64,000 nt of DNA from Apteryx mantelli (lineage: Eukaryota; Chordata; Aves; Apterygiformes; Apterygidae), in NCBI RefSeq assembly GCF_036417845.1, contig NC_089979.1:53978262-54042261 (forward strand). Direction: 5' to 3'. Made by a program: the position numbers and the translations under genes. Position 1 is the stretch's first letter. Each line of letters opens with the position of its first letter. Below are positions 49,821 through 62,100 of the stretch, piece after piece. The notes under the pieces were generated by a model. It had not been told where the DNA came from, searched no databases, and was given only the letters and a program-made list of their open reading frames with translations.

Positions 49821-51086
49821 TGGTGCGCAAGCAAGCTGTACATTGTTATCAGTTACATCCATTTGAATCCAGTGAAAACTGTACGGGTATAACTTAACCT
49901 GATGACAGTTTGGGAAGTTTAAGAGCCCTCCTTAGATTACTGAGTCAAAATGGGTTCTCTGGGTTGCTCTACTTGAGTGCATTTGTGCCTGCGAGGCTTA
50001 GTTACTTTTATATCTGGGATTTCAGGCATGGTAAGCAGCATTGTTACTTATGAACTTCTCAAAGTTGACCCACACTGGGGAAACTCTGCACTATTAGACA
50101 GGTCTACACATACAGGACAGTTATACTCATTCAGTCATTAGGGGATCGGTACACACAGCAAGTACGGAAACCAGTTTTGCATGGTATTCAACCCTAAGGC
50201 TGTTCAGTAGCTTTTAAGCAATCAAGAAAGTCATTTCTTTGACATAGACTACTCAAAGGTATTTAATACAACCTATATAAGATGGAATTTACTATTTTCA
50301 GTAGCAACCGATGTTATTAAGCAAACTACCTCATGATGTTGATGAATATAGGTTTCAGTTTCTCACTGTGCAAAGCACTTTGTCTCCTGTTCCAGCAAAG
50401 GACTTAAATCTCTTTAATCTCACATCTTAAAAGTAAGTATATACTTAAGCTTTTTACTTAGTCCCTGGCAGCATTAAGCCTTTAGTGCGCTCACACTGTC
50501 TCAGAAGTCTACCTTTCAATTTGATTTGAGAATTTTATTTTATACTACTTGATATGTAAGATTATATTAAATAGTTTGGCTAAGACTTAAAAGTTATTCA
50601 GATGACAGCAGTGATGAAGGGCTGATATGTTTTAATTAGATATCTGTTGGAAAGAAATTGTACAAATGCCAAAGACAAGAAAACAAAAGCCAAGACAAAC
50701 TATAAGAAGAATGTGATTGATAAAAGCAACATGAACAACTTTTTAGCTACTATAAATTGACATGAAGCACCACTAGAACTGATTTATACCATTTTAGTGC
50801 CTGTTTCTCTGGAGCCCGCTATAACTCAAAAGAACTATGCTGGTACAACAACACAATATAATTTGCTCATAGAGGATTACTAATAAACATAAAATATAGA
50901 AAATCAACATTCAGGAAGGAAAGTATCATAGGGGTATTGAGCAAGAACATCTGTTCAACCAGAGAAGTACTGACTTATTTTTATACAGTCAGTACTACGT
51001 TTTTCAGCACACTTATCATTTTTGGGGTGTTCCATTCCAAGTCGGAATGTCTAAAACAAGCAAGTTACGCTTGCAAATTTTCTACC

Positions 51087-51103
51087 AAAAAAAAAAAAAA
51101 AAA
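51087..51103. repeat. A17 homopolymer tract
   Basis: Seventeen consecutive A bases, followed by GACTC. It could be the tail of a retroposed sequence, but no source or target-site duplication was identified. Confidence 0.8.
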
Positions 51104-53786
51104 GACTCAAAGTGCTGCTTGCAGCAGGAAGAAGGAAGGGAAGAGGGAAAAGTACAACTAAAAGCATGCTCTGGGCTGAACAGTAACTTGTCACTTGAGA
51201 CAGAGAATTATGACCCAGCTCAAAAGTTCTGCCTCCCCTGTGGTCCTGATAATGTTATCAGATGACCTGCTAAAAGCATAATTTCTATCCTCAATCATCT
51301 GTCCAGGGCAGATCCTCTAGCACTGGTGGGGAATCCAACCAGCTCTCGAATGAGCAGGAAATGTAGACGAGAGGCTTACACAAGAAACTCTACTTGTCTT
51401 TGGCCTAATTTCAGGAAAAATAGCAAACTGGCTCAAGACTGAGGACACTAACTTTTTTCAAAACCTATAAAAATAGAATCGTTTAGTGAGCAAGGCATAT
51501 GAAGAATGAGTATGAAATATGTATTTTGTACTAAAAGGCACCAAGTTCTAAACCTATTTCTATCTTCCCATTCTGCATCCAAATTAATGATTTGCATTCT
51601 TGCTCAGTGACAGATCTGAGGTCACTGCGAGTGACCTCATTCTTTTATTCATTTGTTTGGTTCTATGACAAGAGTCCCAGTTAATACTGCAACAATTCAA
51701 CTGAAAATACCGGCTTGGCATGAGAAATTCCTAATGATAAGACAGAGTGTCCTCAGCACAAAAAAAATACCGACATCTCCTTTACGGTCACCATAAAGTA
51801 CAGGTAAGAGCATTTCAATAAATCAAAGCACAGCAATCCCTTCTTGTTGGGAGTCCTGAACTAACAGGAGGACAGCACCAATTCCCAGAAGGCATTTAGA
51901 CAAAAAAGGACTGTGGCCCTGGCACACCTGAAAGATGAAAGATCAGTCTCGTGTTACTTTTAAACAAGATCTGAGGGAAAGTCATTCTCATATCTTTCCA
52001 CATATTTCTGCATTTATTAAAGAAATGCATGTAAAGCAGACCTTGAAGAAATTCAGCTTCATTGTTTGTAGGAGATACCAGACATGAACTCTTGTAATTT
52101 CCTCAGAGACATCAGCTGCAAGTCTGATGACAGTCTGACACCCTTTTTTTCCTACCTTATTCACTCTGACTTATTAAAAAAAAAAGTCAGTTTTGTAACA
52201 GCGGGAATTTTAAAACTTGCCAAGATGATCCTGATACCCTGATGGCTGAATTCATGTCATATCATTCCGGTGGCAAAAACTGGAGCTTTATCTTAGATAG
52301 TTTCCAGATTGACAAAGCTGCATTGCCACAGTAAAGAACCAGTCTGAGTACACCTCTCTCTCGCAGGCACAAACAGGATTTATCTTGCAATTGCAGTTTC
52401 CTTTAGCCAGGGATTTAAGAATTAGTACGCATGGTCTCAGCCTGGGGCAAACATCCCCTTTCCCCTAACCCCTAAACTGCAAAATAATTTTAGCATTTCT
52501 TAAATTTACATAATTGTAAAAATCTAAAGATGTATTTTATGCTGTCTTAGTTAAAAGGTAAACCCAGGCCATCTATTTAATACGTAAAAGGAGAAAGCAA
52601 ACACACCCAAATGAATTTTGACACTTCAAAGTATTTAGACCTTTTGAATCTTTTAGACTACAGAAGTGCTTTCTAAAGATTACAAGGCCAATATAAAATC
52701 TTTGAAAATGCCAGCCAAGTGACTCCTACATATCCATACAATCTCATGTGCACATAGCAAATCCTCCACACCTCAAACTGCTTGAGATGCAGGAAAGGGT
52801 CTGAATTAAATTTTTAGTGAAAGCTTCCATTTTTCTCTCCCCATCATTTTCTGCCCCAGCCTGAAATTTCTTCTTCTTTAATCATGCTTTTAGTAAGACA
52901 CATTTGTTGCACCCACTTATTCCTCCTACAGCCTTTGTGTTTCTTTTGGAAAAAAAAAATCTCAGTCTCAGACTTCATTGGCTCGCTGTGATTCAGAAGA
53001 TAACCCAAACCTGTGACTGAAGGTGCCCCCACGAGCATACCGGATGCAAAAGAAAGGGAAAGAATCTCTACTTCAGGTCTGAATCCTCTTGTCCAAATTG
53101 ATCAGTCAAAAATAAAAAAAAAAAGAAAGAAAAGAAACTAATATAAATAGCTGTAAATATTCTACAAAAACAAGGATGCTCAGCAGAAGAACTGACAACC
53201 TGGTAGTACTCAAGCTGTTTTATCTGGCTATACCCACATCGCTTTACTTGGAAACCTTTATACGACCTCGATTTCTGTTTGCATGGATGTTTTCAGACTG
53301 GCTGTCTTCATACAAGCACCTTTATCTTCATGGTTGTCATTGCTGAGAACATACGTTTATTCGTTATTTGTTATTCTCATCAAATTACAGAGTCAGAGCA
53401 ATATCACTGTCCAATGTCAATCACCCAGCACAAAAAGCAAATAATTAAAGCGGACAGATGATGAATAATCCACAGGCCACTGTGTGTTTTTCATAAATTG
53501 TCTGTTAACAAATGATAAACAAATATATATGTAAAAATGAGGCTTGTCCACAAATAACTTGTGAACTGGGAAAAATTATGAATTCGAGATTAATATCAGT
53601 CACAGTGTGTAAATCAGTCAGCTCTTGTTACCAGCAATATTAATATCATTTACTTTCTATCATAAGGAATCTAAAAGGATCATACAGACTGTGCATAGCT
53701 GTAGGTCATGCTAGTATCATCCACAGCTAAACTGCACCCAGCTGAGGCAATGGTTTAAGGCTACTTGGATATTTTCCAGAAGAGCT

Positions 53787-53802
53787 ATTATTCTAGAATA
53801 AT
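53787..53802. repeat. 16-bp palindrome near a TTATTCTGG motif
   Basis: ATTATTCT and its reverse complement AGAATAAT abut, and GTTATTCTGGAAC follows about 80 bp downstream. The pattern resembles the 24.5-kb cluster and may be a relic of the same unclassified repeat. Confidence 0.45.
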
Positions 53803-56800
53803 GATGCCTTTTGGGAGTGGTTTAAACTGAATCCCCAAACCCTCACTTTCATTCAGGATTAAGGGTATCCAGGCAAGGAGTTATTCTGGAACAGCTGCAG
53901 TTGTTTGGGAGAGTTTCCAGACTTGGAGAAGACTTTCTGCTGCGGAGAAAAGACCGCAGCAACACTGAATCAGCACTCTCCTCCCATGACCTTTGCTTTC
54001 CTTGGAGTCTATCAAAGTGCTAGGCACGTCTGATTCTCTTTAGCTTTTAAAGACTAAAAAGGGCAACAATTCAAGGTGCTTTGGCTGAATAATTTGGATC
54101 AAAAAACAGCAAGGAAAGGTGTGCATGAACTCACAGCTATCTAAAATTTCTCAGGGCACAGATTTCCCTACTTGCAGAATGATTAAAAAAGCATAAACTA
54201 TTAGATTTTAATAATTTCAAAAGCAGCTTATTATAGCCACAATGTCATTCTTGTGTGTATAAAATTGCTATTTAATCCATGTACACCAGGAGCGAAATCT
54301 ACTCATAAAATAAAAAAGATTTTTTTGAATGTTTTCCTGAATTTAGCACTTAGGACTGTGGGTGAGTCATATTTTCCTTGTTATCCTGTTCACTTGACTT
54401 TTCTATATATGTCTTGAATGTGCTATGTGTTAACAGCCAAGTAGGCCACAACAGCAATTTTCTTTGAGACTGGGAACCTGCTGATTTGACCTGTTTATCA
54501 AGAGAAAAGTGTCATCTCAACAGGACAAGATCGTTTTGTATTTTTCCTCCCTATTTTCCTCTTGTGAGCAATTTCTTTTTAACCCCACAGAGCCAAGTAA
54601 AAAGTCATTGTTCTAGAGGATTTTTTTTTCTTCTTTTTTAGTATTTGAAATTAATGGGACATCATTGAAGAAAATGTTTTTTGAACATTTTTCTTTATTT
54701 AAAAGTTGAAATTGTGGAGTTGGAAAGGCATACACCTAATGCTCTTTATAAGTCTGTGTGAAACCTCTTTCTATGTGTCTATTGTTAAAGACATCAGCAG
54801 TGGTATTTTGTCTCTTAAAAGAGAAAATAAATGCCTGTGTTTATGAACAACCTTATAATGATAAAGCAGAAAGTGCAAAATCTGTCATGACAGAAATTAG
54901 AAGATGATCCATTCAAACCTTACCACATTCACATAATAGAATGGACTCAAGTCTTTAAGCATGATGGAAGGTATTATTAACTATAGGGCAGCATTACAAT
55001 CAAGGAGCTTTCAGTTTTAAAGTGTTCTACAGATTCAAGAGCTTTGTTTTCCTCACTTCCACTGGTACAAGCTGTAAGTAAGACCTCCTAGATCATTGTA
55101 TTAGTCTCACTAAGGAGAACTGAGCCAACTATACTTCTCCCTGTCATAAATTAGATGCGGTCAAAAGAAAAACTGAGTTTAAAAAGCTACTTTTCACATT
55201 CTTCAGACTGCTGCAGGCCACTCACTGAACTTAGCTGAGAACTGAGCTTCCAGACAGCTTCCACAGCTGGCCGTGTGTGAAACTCATCCTACGTGACAAT
55301 TTTAACATTGGTTGCATCATTAACACATGTTCCTGTCTGCACAATGCTTTTTTGCGCTTTGCCAGATAAGACAGAGGCTAGATGAATTGTTACTGTGCAC
55401 ATGCAATTTTCTAATAAAAAACAATGTGGGCTTTATTATTCTTGGAAATGCATTAGGAAAATCTTACTCCATATCGTATAATATGCATTAGATTGACAGA
55501 CTAGGCACTGGAAGTATATGTGGAGTAAGAAAGAGGTGTCCACAGCTACAATAAATAGTTGTGTGCATATGCTTGTCCGAACGCGCATTGTCACAAAAAT
55601 ACAGCCTCCCTCCAAAGCTACATCTATTTTGAATCTCCCTTTGAGTTTTGCTTTCGTTCTAATCTTAGGCAATGCAACAAATTTCAAGGTATCCCTTTCT
55701 TCTCAGCTTTGACTTGTATCTTGGGCTTCTTACAGCATGGTCCTTTTTGGTAGCCTTCTCAGCATCCTAGGCATATGACACTGGAGAAGACTAGTTGGTC
55801 TGTCCATAGCTTCCATGCAATAAATGGTAAGTCCCAAAGTATCTCATAATGCTAATCATACTGCCACAAACCACAAAACACCCCAAGAGTATGAAAAACA
55901 TAAAATTTTTAGTAAAAAAGACCTCAAAAATGAAATACTACAGGAAGAGAGCAGAAGGTTTCCAAGGGCTCAGCCAGTGTCAAGGTGAGAGTGAGGCTGC
56001 CCAGGTGATCCTTTCCTACAGGTAAACTAGTTTATTTTTACACCACAGACTGGAGTGAATGGATCTGTGCCCCAGCATTAGCTGGTTTGGATCCAAATAC
56101 AAGTTAGCTCCCTGCAAGCTCCTTACTTCACAGAACGGCCTATGAAGAGATGTTCAGAACTCTTTTTTCAGTGATGAAATGATGATAGTTTTCTTCAGCT
56201 TTAAGGTAAATGTACATGTGTGTACATATATTTTTCTAAAGGTGTTATTGAGACAGGGATGGAATTATAGTTAACAGCACCACATGTCCTAAGGCTTTGT
56301 ATCAAAGACACAAAACCTGCACCGTGGTTGCTCACACAACCTGTCTGCTATGGGCTAAAAAAATTCTGCTTATGAGCAAAATAATACACATTATTTCACT
56401 GCTCATTCTAGCATCAACCCTATAATTACTGCATTCTCAACTATCTCCACATCCCCCTTGAGCTGTGAATTACAAGCTTTCAGCATGTTGGATACTAGTA
56501 CAGTGGCATGATTAGATTACCATTTCCACAGGTTGCCAAAGGAGAAGAATAGCTCATCTAAGTATGAATAGATTCATTTACTTGAAGAGAATTTGCTTTA
56601 CCTTTCAGGCTAGTCATCTGTGTCTAACACAGGGTAAAAGGACAGAAATTCTTTGCAGGTTATTTTCCTTTAGAAAATAAAATTAAAACCCTACTTCTTA
56701 TATCCCAGGAGTTGAGAGCATGCAGATTTGGGGGTTTTGTCTGGCTGCTCAAAAGAGAGCTGTCGTTCACAGACTGCAGATACAGACCTGTTTTCTGTTG

Positions 56801-59082
56801 TAGGCTGACTGCATTAGTCACTAAGGAGGCTACAGCGTAATGAAAAGTAGCCATTTTGTGTTCATTTTAGTGCACGATGCTGGAGAAGAAAAAACGCGCA
56901 TTCTTGTCACTTTGGATATGCTATTGAAAAGAATATAAAGATTATAAATATTACATTAGGCATTTACAGGTGAAAAAGGTAATTTGCACAGAGTAAATTT
57001 GGAATTCAGAAAAACACAGCAGGTTTGGATTTGAAAAAAACCAGCATTTGAGGATATTTGTTATTTGCAGTGTCAGACTAGGTTCACACTAATCTTGTTT
57101 TTTTAATATAGTGTGAAAATGAATTAACTGTGAATGTTAAGAAATATTAAGAGCCACATCACCAGTATTCCTGTAACTCTCATTCCAGTAACACAAAGCA
57201 GCCATAACCCCAGTTTAACTGGCAGAGCATATCAGATTTGCAGCTCTCTTGTGTTGCCAGAACTGTACACAAAGCAGATGCTGCACCAAGGTGAATCCAC
57301 TCTACTGTATATTTAACTATATAGATAATAGATCATATTCAACATGCTGGGCTGTTTTATGTGGAATCTGATATGTCACATGTGGCAATGCAAGTTGGAA
57401 GCAGCCTCCGTGGCTTACAGATTTCAGTTGTGTATCGTTAATGGAAAGCTGTTTTCACTCAAATGCACTCAAATCCTTGCCCTACATAATTGTGTAAAGC
57501 AGACAGCCCTGCACATTGCCTTCCCAGTGGTTTTCATCTTGCAAAAGGTTTTCAGCAGATGCAAAGGGTGACCCACTAGAGAAGTAAATAAAGACTCATG
57601 GGTCTTTCCATCTGTAAGAACCCTTTCTGTTTTATGGCTTATGTTTGTAAATGAAATCCCTACCACACATTTGTGGCCCACTCTGCACCCTTATTGTTCA
57701 TGGTTTAACTCTCCAGTTTATGATTTTCTTATTTTACTATGGTCTCCAGACCATCTGCAAACAACCTACAGGGCCTGGCAGCCCACACAGTTAGGGAAAC
57801 ACTTCCTAATAATATTCCTCTGTAGTTACTACACTAAAAGCTTGTTAAAAATGCAAATCTAAGTAACTTTGGAGATGTTCAAAGAGAACCACAGATTTCT
57901 TCTTGACGTGTGCCATTATGTAGTAAAAGAACATTCAGTGAAACAAAAGGATATTTAGTATTCAACAGATTTTACTCCATTACAGTTTGAACCTGAGAAT
58001 CTGAGAAAAGGACAGCATTATTAAATTAATGATGGTTTGCAAATTACATCCAGAGAGAGTTGCTGCCTTCTTCAGTATTTGTTAGCCTGCATATATCCAT
58101 GTAGGCCCTGCTAACAGAAACACTACTCCCTTCTTTCCTTCCCACTAGCACACACACCTTTCTCCTGACTTTGTCCTGACTGTTCCTGAGCAGTTGGATG
58201 TAGTCAAACACAAACACGTGGCTGTAGGAAAAAAAAACTCCTTTACTTCTGAGTGTCCATGTCTCTCTCTCCATAGGCCAAACATTCACTACGTTTTCTT
58301 CTCCAAACTTTCCACCCCTCCTCAGCCCTGTTTCACCATCCATCCTTTCTTCCTGATGCCTCCTCCTGATTCTCACTGCTTCTCACAACTGAATATGAGT
58401 ACAGGTGAATTGCTCTTTCCTGACAGGCTCTCAGCATACCCTGTTTCTGCTGGGTAATACCATGCACCACTCAGTAATACCGCAGGCCTCTTGTGCATGG
58501 GCTCTTTCGCTTCCTAAAGTAGCACAGTAAATTGCACACTCTCCATCCAGAAGTATAAAACCACTGTGTAAGTGCCTGTTCACTTCACAGTGTATGCACA
58601 AAATGCTCGAAATTTCCCAACATGGTGTGTACACCTTGTTGCGGTACCATGTTTCTGAAAATCCCTGTTATGACCGTGATTCCCGCATGCTGGTTGGGGT
58701 TAGCAACATGGCTAATTTCAGTTCATTGCTGTGAAAGGAAATATGAAGCAAATACAAAAAATGCTCAGAATTTTTCCAGAAAAGAAAAGGAGGAAAAAAT
58801 CTGGAAAAAACTGTATACATGCCTAGAAAACACAGGCAGCCTGAGCAGATAACTTATCCCACCCCTCTTAGGATAGCTATATTTGGAGGGGATGAACTTC
58901 CCTTTGGCAGTGTCTCCCTCCCTCCCTGTGCTAGAGAGTAGGCCCAGAAGACTAATTTTGGATGGCCAATTAGGCAAGAGGAATCCCCATGCTAAGTGAC
59001 TCCAGTTCCTTGCTGCACAAAGTTGTCCCTGTTTGTGTTTTGTCTCTTTTGTGTGTTTTTGCACAGCAAAAGATGATGAAAA

Positions 59083-59104
59083 TCTCCAGATGAAAATCTG
59101 GAGA
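59083..59104 (+). repeat. Hairpin with 9-bp stem and GAAA loop
   Basis: TCTCCAGAT, loop GAAA, ATCTGGAGA form a perfect stem on the plus strand. It overlaps a near-tandem duplication of GATGAAAATCT, which probably produced it. On the DLGAP1 sense strand the loop reads TTTC. Confidence 0.75.
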
Positions 59105-62100
59105 CAAAGAGCTACTATTCTAGCTGCAAAGTTTATCCATCTCAGATACAGTGCTTGTAAATGGGCAAAAGGGCTCAACTTTGCTGTTTGTAAGTACTGA
59201 GGAATTGAAATCAGCAGTTTGTAGACAGCTCTTTCTAAGACCAGCAAGAACAAACACTCCTTTATTTTCTTTCTGATTTCCTCCGAGTTAACAACAGATA
59301 TTGACCTTATGGAATCACTGCAGCGCATTGTGAATTATGTACGAAACGCAATTGCCCTGTCCACTATGGGCAAGTCCTCCTGGGCTGGTTGCAGCATCCA
59401 TAGGCAGAGTGCTCACAGTATTCTCAGAGACACTGCTGAGGTGACCCAACTCACCAAAACCAAACTGTTTGTTTTCAATTAAAAAAAATCCTTTTTCATT
59501 TCTTAAAATCCTCCAGGCAAACAGCTTATGATAGCTCCTGTCCCACCTCCTATTACACTTTAAAACCTTTTAAAAATGCATGTTTTATATTCTCCCAAGG
59601 GTTCAACATGTGCTTAAAGTGCAATGCTAGGTAAAAAGCAAGTGAGATTCAAAAGTATGAGGAGATGCCTCACTAGCAAGCTTAGAGTCAACAAATCAAC
59701 AATGATTGCAGTCCACCTTTTCTTTTTTCCACCCAGCAAGTCTTATTTTAGTAAAGATCTCCTAGACTGCATCAAATGAGTAATCTCAGATAACAGGCGT
59801 CATACTGAAAAAAATCTAACTTTCACCTGTAGCCTGGCTTCTGCTAGTTCCCTGCTCAGCAAGTTTCTTGTGCCCTCTCATTCAATCATCAGAGATCTTC
59901 TGAGATGTTTATCCATGTGACTAGTCCCAAGGCCCAAGGTGGAATTGGGGCTATCTTAATATGGCTTTAGATGTTTTGAAACCCACTAGCAAATCAGAAA
60001 GAATCAGATGATTTCTCAGTGGAAAAACATATTTAAAAAATTCTAATTAAAACATTTCTCCACAGCTGGGTTATTAAGAAGTTGGGACACAAGCACATTT
60101 TTATGGCATTATTCAATTTTCCTTCCTTTTATAACATTCAATTTTAAAGCTTCTAATTATTTTCTCCCTCATCCGATTTTCATTCTCTGTCATCCTAGAA
60201 ACCAAATGCTAGTATAACAATGAAAAATAAATGGAAACACCTACTAGCAAGAAATAAAAGCTGTATAACGGGATTAAATTACATGCTTTTATGGGGAAAT
60301 TCCAACTAGGTGTTCTTTTTCTCTCCTCTCTTGCAAGTCCCATTAACAAGGTACAGTGTGGTCCACATGTTCCTGGATGTGTAATAGAGTGGGAAACCCC
60401 CAACAACACGGGAACTGCATCCAGCCCCACTGCTATTTTTCAGAGACTGAGAGACTTTTTTTCTGGGCACAAATTATACTCAGTATAACTAGAGGCAGAA
60501 AATATAAGCAAGCTACCTCTAGCTGCTGACTGCATGAGCAAATCAGACAGATAACCAACTACAGCAATCAGATTTGCGTCCACAGTTCATTCTGCTGATG
60601 CAAGGGTTGTCCTGTAAAGCTGCATCCAAAAGCAAGGAATATTGGCTTTGAGTGCTTATTTCTAAAAATTAATCATAAAATGGGTTATTTTAGATGCACC
60701 AAATATGGATTTCCTTATGGGCATGTCTAATTTGCACTCAGAGAAACTGTAGGAGCCTACTTTTCTTCTGTTTTCAAGTCATTAGAAGTGAACGTATTCA
60801 GATATTTGCATGCAATGAATTCACTGTTCCCTCACTTACATTGCTACTCCCTGTTACACATTACATACCCAAGTGTTATGTATTTTATACACACAATTGC
60901 TTTTGATCCTGTGAAAATATATTTTATACGACAGCCAAACTTCTCACAGCCACATATACATCTGCTCTCTCCCTGAAGCTTGCTGACAGTTAATTCACTT
61001 TGCATATCCTGTAACTGCACCAGAGGTAATATTCCCAGTGCCCTCGTGAGGTTACAGACTACTTCCACCCCACATGACTAAATCAAAGCATTCCAAAAAA
61101 CCAAAGGGACAGTCAAGTCTCTGGAATTTCAAAGCAAACATTTCTGTGTGTCTGGTGCTTCAACTTCTGCCAAGTAATTTCTTCTGGTAATCATGTGTTT
61201 TGTTTAGCACACCACCCCAACTCCTGACTTTCATTTCACTGCAGGAGCAGAGGCTTTGATTCTGGTGTGACACACACCTGGATAAACCCACCAAGGAGTT
61301 AGCCACAACAGAGCTACAGGGGTAGAAGCTGAGAAGAAATTGATCTAGATCTGGCTTTGTGTGCATGGATATCATGTAGTGAGAATGCATTAGCGTTTTT
61401 GTAATAAAACTCTTCAGCATGTTCAAGAGCTTCCATCTGCAGAAAAGTAAAATATTCACTTCTAAACGAATGGTCGCTACACTCACTTGACGCGTGCAGG
61501 TGCTCTCCTGGGAATGACAGCTCTTTGTGGTAAGACTTCAGTCAGTTAGTGGCAGCCTGTGCCAGATAACACACGTACCCTTTACAGAGGATAACTCAAA
61601 TATAGATTTTTCAGTCACGCAAGCCTGCCCAAAGAATGCTAGAGCTCTAGGAAAACGATAATCCAATATACATCGCATAATCAACAGGTAACCTACAAAC
61701 TGCAAAGCCTCTCGAAAGTGTTGCCCTGTATATTGGATGATCCAATACGTGACCATGCGACATGCAGACAATCCTGCAGTAAAAGTGAAGAGGGGAGGTG
61801 CTTTACCCCTGTAGTTTTTCCATGTCTTCTCTCTCTGCCCTAAGCTGTGTCACACAATCCCATTTGCTTTAAAGAATAACCCTCAAAATACTCTTCAGGA
61901 ACTCTGTTAATCTGGTATTACTTATGCTTCTAATATTTCAAGGAAGACCTTGAATCACATTAGCTAACAGGCAGTATGTAGCTACAGATATAATTATTTC
62001 TGAGGTAAAGACCTTGAGCTGTATGTGCATGTGGTTTACGTTTGTTTTTTTTAAGAGAAATCCCTAATGAAGCACATTCCCTATCCCACAAGGCATAACA

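Noticed and set aside
58765..59328. Longest unexplained open frame, 187 codons on the minus strand in the large DLGAP1 intron
   Set aside because: No domain, splice sites or codon pattern were recognised; the peptide has no resemblance to known families and Phe/Ser/Lys-rich ends typical of translated non-coding DNA. Chance is the simpler explanation.
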